Positions 37,041 through 43,887 of a stretch of 43,887 nucleotides of DNA are shown piece after piece. Below the pieces are notes generated by a model, which was not told where the DNA came from, did not search any database, and was given only the letters and a program-made list of their open reading frames with translations. The stretch is taken from positions 1 to 43,887 of the forward strand of contig JACZJU010000286.1 in NCBI GenBank assembly GCA_014860395.1. The letters are read 5' to 3'. The stretch comes from Burkholderiales bacterium (GTDB lineage: Bacteria > Pseudomonadota > Gammaproteobacteria > Burkholderiales > SG8-39). Position numbers and translations under genes: made by a program. Each line of letters starts with the position of its first letter. Positions within the stretch are counted from its first letter, which is position 1.

Positions 37041-37999
37041 ATCCGATGCTTAGCCTGGTGGTGCCAGTCTACAACGTAGCGCCCTTTCTGGAACGCTGCA
37101 TGGCGAGCCTGGCCGCGCAAGATCTGGACGGCATGGAAATCGTGTGCGTCGACGACGGTTCCACCGACGATTGCCCGGCCATCCTCGCCAGCTATGCAGC
37201 CCGGCATGCGCAAATACGCGTGATCCGCCAGGAAAACGGCGGCCTGTCAGCCGCCCGCAACACCGGGCTGGCCCACATCAGCGGCGAGTATGTGGCTTTC
37301 GTCGATTCCGACGACTGGATCGAGCCCGGCTACTATCGCCGCCTGCTCGATCTGGCACGCACGAAAGATCTGGACATGGCGCACAGCAATGCGATGTACC
37401 ACTTCGAAGGCCGCCGCGAAGACCGCCCGATCTATCTCGACGAACTTTCCACCGAAGTCATGCCGGGCCGCGAGGTGCTGCGCCGCCGTCTGGCGGAAAA
37501 GACCTTGCTGCACATGGTGTGGATGCATCTGTACCGGCGCGATTTCATCGAGCGCCTGGGCTTGCGTTTCGTGCCGCGCCTGATCCACGAAGACGTGCTG
37601 TGGACGACGCGCGCGTTTCTGGAAGCGCAGCGGGTAGCCTACGACCCCACCCCCGGCTATTTCTATCGACAGCGCCACCGGCGGCCGGCGCCGGACACCA
37701 GGGACAAACATCTGGAAGCGGAGATTGCCAGTTTCGCCTATATCGCCCGCGGGATGACCGAGCTGGCTGCGCCGCTGCGCGAAGACCCGGAGCTGCAACA
37801 GCTGCTGCACTGGCAGCTGGTGGACGGCGCCCTGTCCATTTTCCACAAGCTGCGCCAAGTGAATTCGCCCGGGCTGCGCCGCCGTCTTTACCGCCAGTTG
37901 CGCCGCGACGGCGTCTACGGCTTGCTCTGGAACCATGCAACCTTGAGCGCGCAGCGCCGCCGCGTCGCGCGCTCCTGGCTGAAGAGCTGGATGGCATGA
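37037..37999 (+). CDS. Family 2 glycosyltransferase
   Basis: This 320-residue GT-A enzyme has LSLVVPVYNVAPFLERCMASL, VDDGSTDDCPAIL, RQENGGLSAARNTGLAH and the DXD-like VDSDDWI, which are features of the family. A basic C-terminal region could associate with the membrane. It begins at a GTG with AGGAGG upstream, overlapping the FkbM stop. Its stop overlaps an ATG that opens a nine-codon frame before the next gene. Confidence 0.92.
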   Translation: MNPMLSLVVPVYNVAPFLERCMASLAAQDLDGMEIVCVDDGSTDDCPAILASYAARHAQIRVIRQENGGLSAARNTGLAHISGEYVAFVDSDDWIEPGYYRRLLDLARTKDLDMAHSNAMYHFEGRREDRPIYLDELSTEVMPGREVLRRRLAEKTLLHMVWMHLYRRDFIERLGLRFVPRLIHEDVLWTTRAFLEAQRVAYDPTPGYFYRQRHRRPAPDTRDKHLEAEIASFAYIARGMTELAAPLREDPELQQLLHWQLVDGALSIFHKLRQVNSPGLRRRLYRQLRRDGVYGLLWNHATLSAQRRRVARSWLKSWMA

Positions 38000-38021
38000 G
38001 CAGCGCCGGCCACGCCTGCAG

Positions 38022-38990
38022 TTGAGCCTGTCCGTGCAGCGCGACACCGTCATACTCAACTATCGCAAGGGCTTCCCGCCGCTGAAGGAAGCGTTCGAGC
38101 AAATAGGCTGCCGCGTGGTGGAAAACGCCTGGGCGCCGGCGCCGGACCTGCTGGCGCAATGTGAGGCCTGTGTGGTCAATCTATACGAAGCGGTCCGCAA
38201 TCCCTGGTCCACGCTCGCTCTCAAGCGCCGCCTGAAACAAGCCGGGGTGCCGCTGATGGGCCTGGACCGCGACGCGCCCTGGCACATGGGCATACGCTGG
38301 CGCCGGCTTGCCTTGTTCCGGCTGCTGCGCCCGCTCGACATCTACGCCAGCCATACCCTGCAGCCGACCTGGAATTTCGCGCCGCGCAAGATTTACAACG
38401 CGAACGCCGTCTGGGTGCGCAACTTCAATCTGCACGGCCACACGCTGGAGGAGATGCGCGATCCCGCCTTCTATGAATACGACGTTTCCTTTCTCGGCAA
38501 TATGGATGGCGAGCGGTACAAGGAGCATGCCGAGCGTGCGCGCTTCTTCGCGGCATTGAGGCCGCGCCTGGATGCGCTTGGCGTTCGCCATTACATCAGG
38601 CACTCTTCCGGAATCACCGAGGCCGAACAGATACACGTGATCCAGCGCTCGCGCATCAACCTGTCCTACCGCTCCTCCTGCGACCACGGCGGCACACTGA
38701 GCTGGGGCCTGCCGGAACGCTGTTACGGGGTGCCGGCGCGCGGCGGCTTCCTGCTCACCGACGAGCGCCGCCACGCTGCCGACGACTTCGACCTTGCAAC
38801 CGAGTGGGCGGGCTTCACCGACCTGGACGATTGTGTGGCCAGAGTTCAGCATTGGCTTGCCCACTTCGAGGAATCCCGGCGCATCGCCGAGGCAGCTCAT
38901 ACCAGGGTAATGCGGGATCACACTTATGAGAAACGCGCCAAGCATCTGATCGGTGCCGCACAAGCCTGGCGAAGTAATCGGGCAAGCTAA
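38022..38990 (+). CDS. CgeB-like glycosyltransferase (GT family 1_2 type)
   Basis: This 322-residue protein has a C-terminal region (GLPERCYGVPARGGFLLTD and EWAGFTDLDD) resembling the glycosyltransferase 1_2 domain of CgeB-like proteins, and a VSFLGNMDGERYKEHAERA segment typical of them. The start is doubtful. A TTG at 38022 overlaps the stop of a nine-codon frame that itself starts at an ATG overlapping the upstream gene. A GTG at 38034 is another option. A one-base change would join the ATG at 37996 to this frame, so a frameshift near the start is possible. Confidence 0.72.
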   Translation: MSLSVQRDTVILNYRKGFPPLKEAFEQIGCRVVENAWAPAPDLLAQCEACVVNLYEAVRNPWSTLALKRRLKQAGVPLMGLDRDAPWHMGIRWRRLALFRLLRPLDIYASHTLQPTWNFAPRKIYNANAVWVRNFNLHGHTLEEMRDPAFYEYDVSFLGNMDGERYKEHAERARFFAALRPRLDALGVRHYIRHSSGITEAEQIHVIQRSRINLSYRSSCDHGGTLSWGLPERCYGVPARGGFLLTDERRHAADDFDLATEWAGFTDLDDCVARVQHWLAHFEESRRIAEAAHTRVMRDHTYEKRAKHLIGAAQAWRSNRAS

Positions 38991-39012
38991 TTGAATTGGG
39001 CTCGCAGGCACG

Positions 39013-40020
39013 ATGAACCCATCCGCCGCACAAAAAATACTCGTCATCCGCCGCGACAACATCGGCGACCTGGTATGCACGACGCCGCTCCTGCGGGCCT
39101 TGCGCGCGCAGCTGCCGGCGGCGCGCATCGTCGTACTGGCGACGCGTTACAACGCCGGCGTACTGGCCGGCAATCCCGACATTGACCTGCTTTGCTCCTA
39201 CACCAAGATCAAGCACCGCGCGGTGGGCGAGTCGGCGCTCCGCATCTATCTGCAGCGGATACAGACCATACTCGCCCTGCGCCGCGAACGCTTCGACTGG
39301 GTGCTGCTGCCCGGCGGCGCACAAGCGAGTTCGCTGCGCTTCGCACGCTGGATCGGCGGCAGCCGGCTGCTCGTGCGCGGCGACGAGGACGTGGTTGCGG
39401 GTCCGCACGAGGTGGAGCAAAGCTGTCACCTGCTCGCGCGTATGGGCCTGCACTACGAGACCCCAGCGCCGCGCGTAGTACCGAGTTCTGACGAACGGGC
39501 GCGAATCGACGCCCTCATCGCCGGCGCCTTGCCGCGGCGGCCGCCCCGGCTGATCGGCCTGCACATCAGCGCGCGCAAACCATCGCAGCGCTGGCCGGCC
39601 GAGTCGTTCGCCGAACTGGCACGGCGTCTGGCGGCGCAAGATGCCGCATTCCTGCTGCTGTGGGCGCCAGGAAGCGCGGATAACGCGCAACACCCGGGGG
39701 ACGACGAGAAGGCCGCGCGCGTGCAGGAGCTGGCGGCGGGAGTTCCGATCGTGGCCCTACCGACGCAGCGACTGGAAGATCTGATTGCCGCCTTGTCTGC
39801 GTGCGACGCGGTGATTTGCGGCGATGGCGGCGCCATGCATGTGGCAGCCGGGCTGGGCAAACCCATGGTCTGCCTGTTCGGACAGTCCACCGCGGAGCGG
39901 TGGCATCCCTGGGGCATGACCTACGAACTGCTGCAGATGCCCAGCATGGAAGTGAAAGACATATCGGTGGACGCCGTGGCGCGCGCTTACGCCGCATTGC
40001 GCGGCGACTGCCTCAAATAA
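39013..40020 (+). CDS. Family 9 glycosyltransferase (heptosyltransferase-like)
   Basis: This 335-residue protein has ILVIRRDNIGDLVCTTPLLRAL, GLHISARKPSQRWPAESF and the donor-site CGDGGAMHVAAGLGKPMVCLFGQS, all GT9 features. It is the fourth GT9 enzyme in the window. It is the last plus-strand gene of the glycan set and overlaps the 3' end of msbA by 8 bases, tail to tail. Confidence 0.9.
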   Translation: MNPSAAQKILVIRRDNIGDLVCTTPLLRALRAQLPAARIVVLATRYNAGVLAGNPDIDLLCSYTKIKHRAVGESALRIYLQRIQTILALRRERFDWVLLPGGAQASSLRFARWIGGSRLLVRGDEDVVAGPHEVEQSCHLLARMGLHYETPAPRVVPSSDERARIDALIAGALPRRPPRLIGLHISARKPSQRWPAESFAELARRLAAQDAAFLLLWAPGSADNAQHPGDDEKAARVQELAAGVPIVALPTQRLEDLIAALSACDAVICGDGGAMHVAAGLGKPMVCLFGQSTAERWHPWGMTYELLQMPSMEVKDISVDAVARAYAALRGDCLK

Positions 40021-41824
40021 TCGGGGAAGGCCTGGCGCGGGCGCGCACTTGGTTTTGCTGCTGTTCGGACGCGTCATCCTCAGCGGCGAACTGGATCTTA
40101 TACAGGTAGGCGTAGCGTCCATCGTGCGCCAGCAACTCGGCATGAGAACCGACTTCGGCGATCTTCCCGTGTTGCAGCACTACGATGCGGTTCGCTTTCT
40201 CGATCGTGGACAGGCGGTGGGCGATGATCAGCGTGGTGCGGCCTTGCATCAAAGTGTCCAGCGCCGCCTGCACCACCCGCTCGGACTCGGTGTCCAGGGC
40301 CGAGGTGGCTTCGTCCAGGATCAGCACCGGCGCATCCTTCAGCAGCGCGCGCGCGATCGCAATGCGCTGTCGCTGCCCGCCCGAGAGGCGCACGCCGTTC
40401 TCGCCTATCATCGTCTGCAGGCCCTCAGGCATTTCACGGATGAATTCCATTGCATGCGCGGCCTCGGCGGCGGCGACGATCGCAGCCTCACTCGCGCCCG
40501 CCAAGGGGCCGTAGGCGATGTTGGCCGCGATCGTATCGTTGAACAACACCACGTCCTGGCTGACCAGGGCGAGATTGGCGCGCAGGCTGGCAAGCGTCAG
40601 CGTCTGCGTGTCTATGCCGTCGAGCAGGATGCGCCCGGCACTCGGCTGATAAAAGCGCGGGATCAGATTGGCGAGCGTCGTCTTGCCGCCGCCGGAGCCG
40701 CCGACCAGGGCCACGGTTTCCCCTGCCGCGATCTCCAGATTGATGTCGTCCAGGGCCGGCCGGCTGGCGTTGGGATAAGAAAAACACAGATGATCGAACA
40801 CGATCCGGCCTTGCGCCCGGTCCAGAGTTTGCGTGCCGTTGTCTTCCTCGGGTTCTTCGTCGACGACCGCGAACACGCTTTCGGCCGCCGCCAGGCCGCG
40901 CTGCAGCCCGGCGTTGACCCCGGTCAGGCGCTTTAGCGGCGAGAGCAGCATCAGGGTGGCGGTCATGAACGATACGAAGCTGCCCACGGTCACGCCGTTC
41001 GTGCCGCCCTGCCGGGTGGAGTAGTAGACGATGACCGCGACCGCGATGGCGGCGCACACCTGCACCAGCGGCACCGAGGCCCCGGCCGCAATGGTGTGGC
41101 GCATGGCGTAATTACGCATGCGCTTGATCGCTTCGCCGAAGTGGCGCTGCTCGTACTCCTGGCCGCCGAATACCTTCACCACCTTGTGGCACCCGATCGC
41201 CTCGTCCAGCACATGGGTAATGTCCCCCATCGCGCGCTGCGCCTCGCGGCTCACCTGGCGCAACCTGCTGCTGAATGAGCGGATGACCACGGCGATGACC
41301 GGTCCTATCACCAGCGTGATCAGCGAAAGCTTCCAGTCGAGGTAGAACATCCAGGCCAGCAGTCCGGCCACGGTGAGGGTGTCGCGTACCATCACCGTCA
41401 GCACGCTGGTTGCGGCCCCCATGACGCCGGTCACGTCGTAGGAAAGCTTGGAAATCAGCGCGCCCGAGGAGGCGTCGTCGTAATAGCGCGTGGGCAGATT
41501 GACCATGCGGCCGAACATTTCCGCGCGCAGATCGAACACCACGCGGTTGGATACCCAGCTCAGAGCGTAGTCGCTGACAAACCCGAACACGCCGCGCACC
41601 AGGAACAATCCGACCAGGGCGAACGGAATATAGCGAATCGTGGTGGGATCCTTGCTGACGAAGCTGCCGTCCAGCAGCGGCTTCATCAGCGCCGGGAGCA
41701 GGGGCTCGGTCGCCGCCACCAATGCCATCGCAACGATCGACAGCGCGAACATGCGCCAATAGGGCACTACATAGCGCAGCAATCGCGCATAAAGGACCCG
41801 GCTCTTGGTTTCGGGGACGGCCAT
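40013..41824 (-). CDS. msbA: Lipid A export ABC transporter, permease and ATPase
   Basis: This 603-residue half-transporter flips lipid A-core across the inner membrane as a homodimer. It has an N-terminal six-helix membrane domain and a C-terminal ATPase with Walker A (GGSGGGKTT), the signature LSGGQRQRIAIARAL, Walker B (VLILDEATSALD) and the H-loop IAHRLST. Its position beside LPS glycosyltransferases supports MsbA over other exporters of the family. A TATAAT extended -10 lies 38 bases upstream. The 3' end overlaps the GT9 gene on the other strand. Confidence 0.9.
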   Translation of the reverse strand: MAVPETKSRVLYARLLRYVVPYWRMFALSIVAMALVAATEPLLPALMKPLLDGSFVSKDPTTIRYIPFALVGLFLVRGVFGFVSDYALSWVSNRVVFDLRAEMFGRMVNLPTRYYDDASSGALISKLSYDVTGVMGAATSVLTVMVRDTLTVAGLLAWMFYLDWKLSLITLVIGPVIAVVIRSFSSRLRQVSREAQRAMGDITHVLDEAIGCHKVVKVFGGQEYEQRHFGEAIKRMRNYAMRHTIAAGASVPLVQVCAAIAVAVIVYYSTRQGGTNGVTVGSFVSFMTATLMLLSPLKRLTGVNAGLQRGLAAAESVFAVVDEEPEEDNGTQTLDRAQGRIVFDHLCFSYPNASRPALDDINLEIAAGETVALVGGSGGGKTTLANLIPRFYQPSAGRILLDGIDTQTLTLASLRANLALVSQDVVLFNDTIAANIAYGPLAGASEAAIVAAAEAAHAMEFIREMPEGLQTMIGENGVRLSGGQRQRIAIARALLKDAPVLILDEATSALDTESERVVQAALDTLMQGRTTLIIAHRLSTIEKANRIVVLQHGKIAEVGSHAELLAHDGRYAYLYKIQFAAEDDASEQQQNQVRARARPSPII

Positions 41825-41861
41825 TAGTTATGGTTAGGTTGCGGTGTTGAAAAAATGTGTA

Positions 41862-41870
41862 ATTATATCA
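41862..41870 (-). promoter_or_regulatory. Extended -10 promoter of msbA
   Basis: TGATATAAT on the minus strand has a consensus TATAAT hexamer (41862-41867) preceded by TG one base upstream. No good -35 is present, which an extended -10 can tolerate. Transcription would start about 30 bases before the msbA ATG. Confidence 0.58.
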
Positions 41871-41928
41871 GAGCCCTAAACGCCAACCGCGGTTGTTCAT
41901 GCGCTTGCCCGCCGAAAAGGTGAGCTTG

Positions 41929-43113
41929 CTATCGCGGCGTTTCTTGAAGCAGTTCCGCGTACAGCTGCGTCAATTGCTGCGCCATGCCGGCGAGACCGTA
42001 GGGCTCGACTTTGCGCCGCGCGGCTGCACCCATGCGCAGCGACTGCCCTGGAACGGCCGCCAAACTCAGGCAGCGCGCCAGTTCGACCACGTCCAGCGGA
42101 TCGCGGCAGAGATAGCCCTCGACGCCGCTTTCGACGAATTCGGCCGCCCCGCATTGCAGGCTGGTGACCAGCGGCAGGCCGCAGGCCATCGCCTCCAGCG
42201 CCGCATTGGGGAAAGGATCGTAGAGTGTGGGCAGCACGAAACAATCCGCCATGCCGTACCAGGGTTTGACGTCTTCCTGGCCGCCGGCGAAATGCACCCG
42301 TCCGGAAAGCGTGCCGCGTTCGGCTGCATGACGCAGGCGCGGCAGTTCCTTGTCCGCCCCCACCACGACCAGGTGGGCGTCGCGCACGCCGGAGAGCGCG
42401 CGCAGCAGCTGCGGCAGGCCTTTGCGCCTGAAGCCCGAGCCGACGAACAGGAACACCATGGCCGCGTCCGCAATGCCGAGTTCTTTGCGCTTGCGCGCGC
42501 GCCAGGTCTGGCGCAGATCCGGATGAAACGCGGCGAGATCGACGCCGCTGTAGATCACGTGCAGCTTGGCCTCGGCCAGTCCGAAATGCCGGCGCAGCTC
42601 CTCCTTCACCATGTTCGAGTTGCAGATCACCGCGCGCAGGCGCGGGCTTTCGAACATGCGCTTTTCCGCCGCCAAGGTATACCAGTGGTAAGGATTAAGC
42701 GTGAGCGCGATGCGTTCGAACAAGCCGGCGGCGCGCTTGCGGTTGGCGAGCCACTGGCGATGCACGCCGTCGCCGGCGCGATAGACGTCGCAGCAGCTGA
42801 TGCGCTCATGCGACTGCACCAGATCGAAGCTGTGCGATTTCACCGCGGCGCAGACAGCGCGCGCAAAGCTCCAGTCGCGCCACACCCGGCCCAGATAGAA
42901 TGGGTCGCATCGGATCAGACGCCATCCCGCGCCGGCCGCGTCCGGCGCCGTTGTTTCCGTCCCTGTCGTTGTTGACCCTGCCGTTGTTGACCAGGCCCGC
43001 GCGAGCAAGGTCAGCTCCACGTCGCGCGCGGCAAGCGCAGTCATGGCGCGCTCGACAAAGCGCTCGGCGCCGCCATAGGGGTTGTACCTCTGCCGTACCA
43101 GGGCAATTTTCAT
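41929..43113 (-). CDS. Family 4 glycosyltransferase, WaaG-like
   Basis: This 394-residue GT-B enzyme starts with MKIALVRQRYNPYGGAERF and has the QSHERISCCDVYRAGDGVH segment typical of WaaG, IYSGVDLAAFHPDL, VGSGFRRKGL and the donor-site LPTLYDPFPNAALEAMACGLP. WaaG adds the first glucose to heptose II. Near residue 55 a Thr/Gly-rich segment is encoded by a 15-base tandem repeat. The track start at 43242 is rejected because the conserved N-terminus begins at the ATG at 43113. Confidence 0.88.
   Translation of the reverse strand: MKIALVRQRYNPYGGAERFVERAMTALAARDVELTLLARAWSTTAGSTTTGTETTAPDAAGAGWRLIRCDPFYLGRVWRDWSFARAVCAAVKSHSFDLVQSHERISCCDVYRAGDGVHRQWLANRKRAAGLFERIALTLNPYHWYTLAAEKRMFESPRLRAVICNSNMVKEELRRHFGLAEAKLHVIYSGVDLAAFHPDLRQTWRARKRKELGIADAAMVFLFVGSGFRRKGLPQLLRALSGVRDAHLVVVGADKELPRLRHAAERGTLSGRVHFAGGQEDVKPWYGMADCFVLPTLYDPFPNAALEAMACGLPLVTSLQCGAAEFVESGVEGYLCRDPLDVVELARCLSLAAVPGQSLRMGAAARRKVEPYGLAGMAQQLTQLYAELLQETPR
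42961..42990. repeat. 15-bp tandem repeat within the WaaG-like gene
   Basis: CCCTGTCGTTGTTGA and CCCTGCCGTTGTTGA are adjacent copies with one difference, and a partial third unit (CCGTTGTTTCCGT) precedes them. The repeat encodes a Thr/Ser/Gly-rich loop. Five-codon units keep the frame, so copy number could vary without disrupting the protein. Confidence 0.7.
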
Positions 43114-43310
43114 CGCGCCGCTAAGCTGCCCCGGCGCGCATCGTAAAGCAGCGAGTGCAAACGCTGCATGTTCGGCACCACCATCGCGCGGTACTAGAGC
43201 GCCCGGAAGCACCCGACACGCGACGCAGGCTCGGCGAACCAACCGGATTCTTCAGCATGCCCGCACGATAGCAGAGAACCCGGCAACGGTGAATCGGCCT
43301 GCGCTGCGCG
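43110..43310 (-). pseudogene. Possible remnant of a gene upstream of the WaaG-like gene
   Basis: On the minus strand one frame is open from after a TGA at 43311-43313 to a TGA at 43110-43112, interrupted only by a TAG at 43194-43196. The last part, from an ATG at 43184, reads MVVPNMQRLHSLLYDARR and ends with its TGA overlapping the next gene's ATG, as in a coupled operon. The upstream part (HAEESGWFAEPASRV) also looks protein-like. It may be the decayed end of a gene, but I do not recognise the family and the frame could be chance. Confidence 0.28.
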
Positions 43311-43334
43311 TCATCGGCGGCGTCCTGCGGCGGC

Positions 43335-43887
43335 TCATTTTCGCTTCGCGCGCGCCGCGTCCAGGTGCTCGCACAGCTGCTCTGCGCCGTCGAGGATGCG
43401 CGGCGTGTTGCGGCTGATGAGATCGGAATCGATGACGAACAGATTCCCGCGCGCGACCGCCCGCAGTCGCGGCCATTGCTTCCATGCATCCAGGTTCGCT
43501 GCCTGCCCCGCTTCGTCAGTGACGCCGATTATCGCTTCCGGATCGGCGGCGAGCACCGCTTCGGTCGAGACTTCCGGCGTCAGCGGCGCGAGCCCGGCGA
43601 ACAGGTTGCGCCCACCGCACAACCGGATCACGTCGGTAATCAAATGCTCGCCGTTGACGGTCAAGAGCGGCTGGTCCCAGATCTGAAAGAACAGCGGCAC
43701 CGGTGCGCGGCCGACGTAGCGCCGGCGCATTTCGGCGACGCGTGCAAGAAACGCCTGCGCGGCCGGCAGCGCGATCGCGTCGGTGCCGGCAAGACGCCCC
43801 AGTTGTTCTATCGCGCGCGCGATATCGGGGAGCCGGCGCGGCTCGTTGTAGTACACCGGGATGCCGAGCCGCAACAATTTGTCGAGC
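43335..43887 (-). CDS. Substrate-binding protein of a corrinoid/siderophore-type ABC transporter, partial
   Basis: The C-terminal 184 or so residues are visible and the frame runs off the right edge. The sequence has LRLGIPVYYNEPRRLPDIARAIEQLG, VPLFFQIWDQPLLTVNGEHLITDVIRLCGG, EVSTEAVLAADPEAIIG and the terminal helix, matching the BtuF/FepB fold (periplasmic binding protein class III). The WDQPL and NGEHLI segments favour BtuF-like cobalamin binding. The signal peptide and N-terminus are outside the window. The stop is 221 bases before the WaaG-like gene. Confidence 0.82.
   Translation of the reverse strand, partial: LDKLLRLGIPVYYNEPRRLPDIARAIEQLGRLAGTDAIALPAAQAFLARVAEMRRRYVGRAPVPLFFQIWDQPLLTVNGEHLITDVIRLCGGRNLFAGLAPLTPEVSTEAVLAADPEAIIGVTDEAGQAANLDAWKQWPRLRAVARGNLFVIDSDLISRNTPRILDGAEQLCEHLDAARAKRK

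Noticed and set aside
37144-38025. 293-codon frame running through the GT2 gene into the next
   Set aside because: Arg/Ala/Pro-rich shadow in another frame; the GT2 frame carries the real motifs.

Overview
The window looks like a chromosomal segment of a high-GC betaproteobacterium. The evidence is the glnA / DUF4124 / ntrB / ntrC order, the waaA-waaC pair, msbA beside LPS glycosyltransferases, and the pcm-like / rhodanese / TolC run. I see no rRNA, tRNA, CRISPR array, transposase or integrase.

Layout. (1) 1-5.1 kb, minus strand: a redox-flavoured signalling module. It has a membrane histidine kinase whose periplasmic loop carries c-type haem motifs, an NtrC-type sigma54 activator overlapping it by 4 bp, and, after about 800 bp without a gene, a membrane-anchored CheY-GcvH fusion. 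Both gene-free stretches beside these genes contain FNR-type boxes. (2) 5.5-8.1 kb: exonuclease III and malate synthase A, converging on a shared terminator. (3) 8.1-13.6 kb: the nitrogen regulon ntrC, ntrB, DUF4124 and glnA. The glnA upstream region has a sigma54 promoter and an NtrC dyad. A divergent rhodanese follows. (4) 13.7-18.4 kb: a gamma-glutamyltransferase-family enzyme, uppP, and thiC under an intact-looking TPP riboswitch. thiC lacks eight residues that hold two of the three Fe-S cysteines. (5) 18.5-26.0 kb: a TetR / adaptor / RND pump group, then a pcm-like / rhodanese / TolC operon with a CRP-type class II promoter. (6) 26.0-26.3 kb: two 51-bp perfect hairpins sharing a core. (7) 26.3-43.1 kb: LPS inner core genes (waaA, waaC), a long plus-strand set of glycosyltransferases, methyltransferases and an asparagine-synthase-like amidotransferase, then msbA and a WaaG-like glycosyltransferase on the minus strand. 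(8) The right edge cuts a corrinoid/metal-type substrate-binding protein.

How the genes fit together. NtrB/NtrC are expected to drive glnA through the sigma54 site. The glycan genes have no Wzx, Wzy, Wzm/Wzt or WaaL in the window, so the product may be an extended core oligosaccharide built on lipid A and flipped by MsbA. The TolC protein may be the outer-membrane partner of the adjacent RND pump, although its operon has its own promoter. The most interesting points are the haem-kinase / activator / CheY-GcvH module with FNR-type boxes, the thiC lesion, and the paired hairpins. All calls come from reading the sequence; no database search was run.
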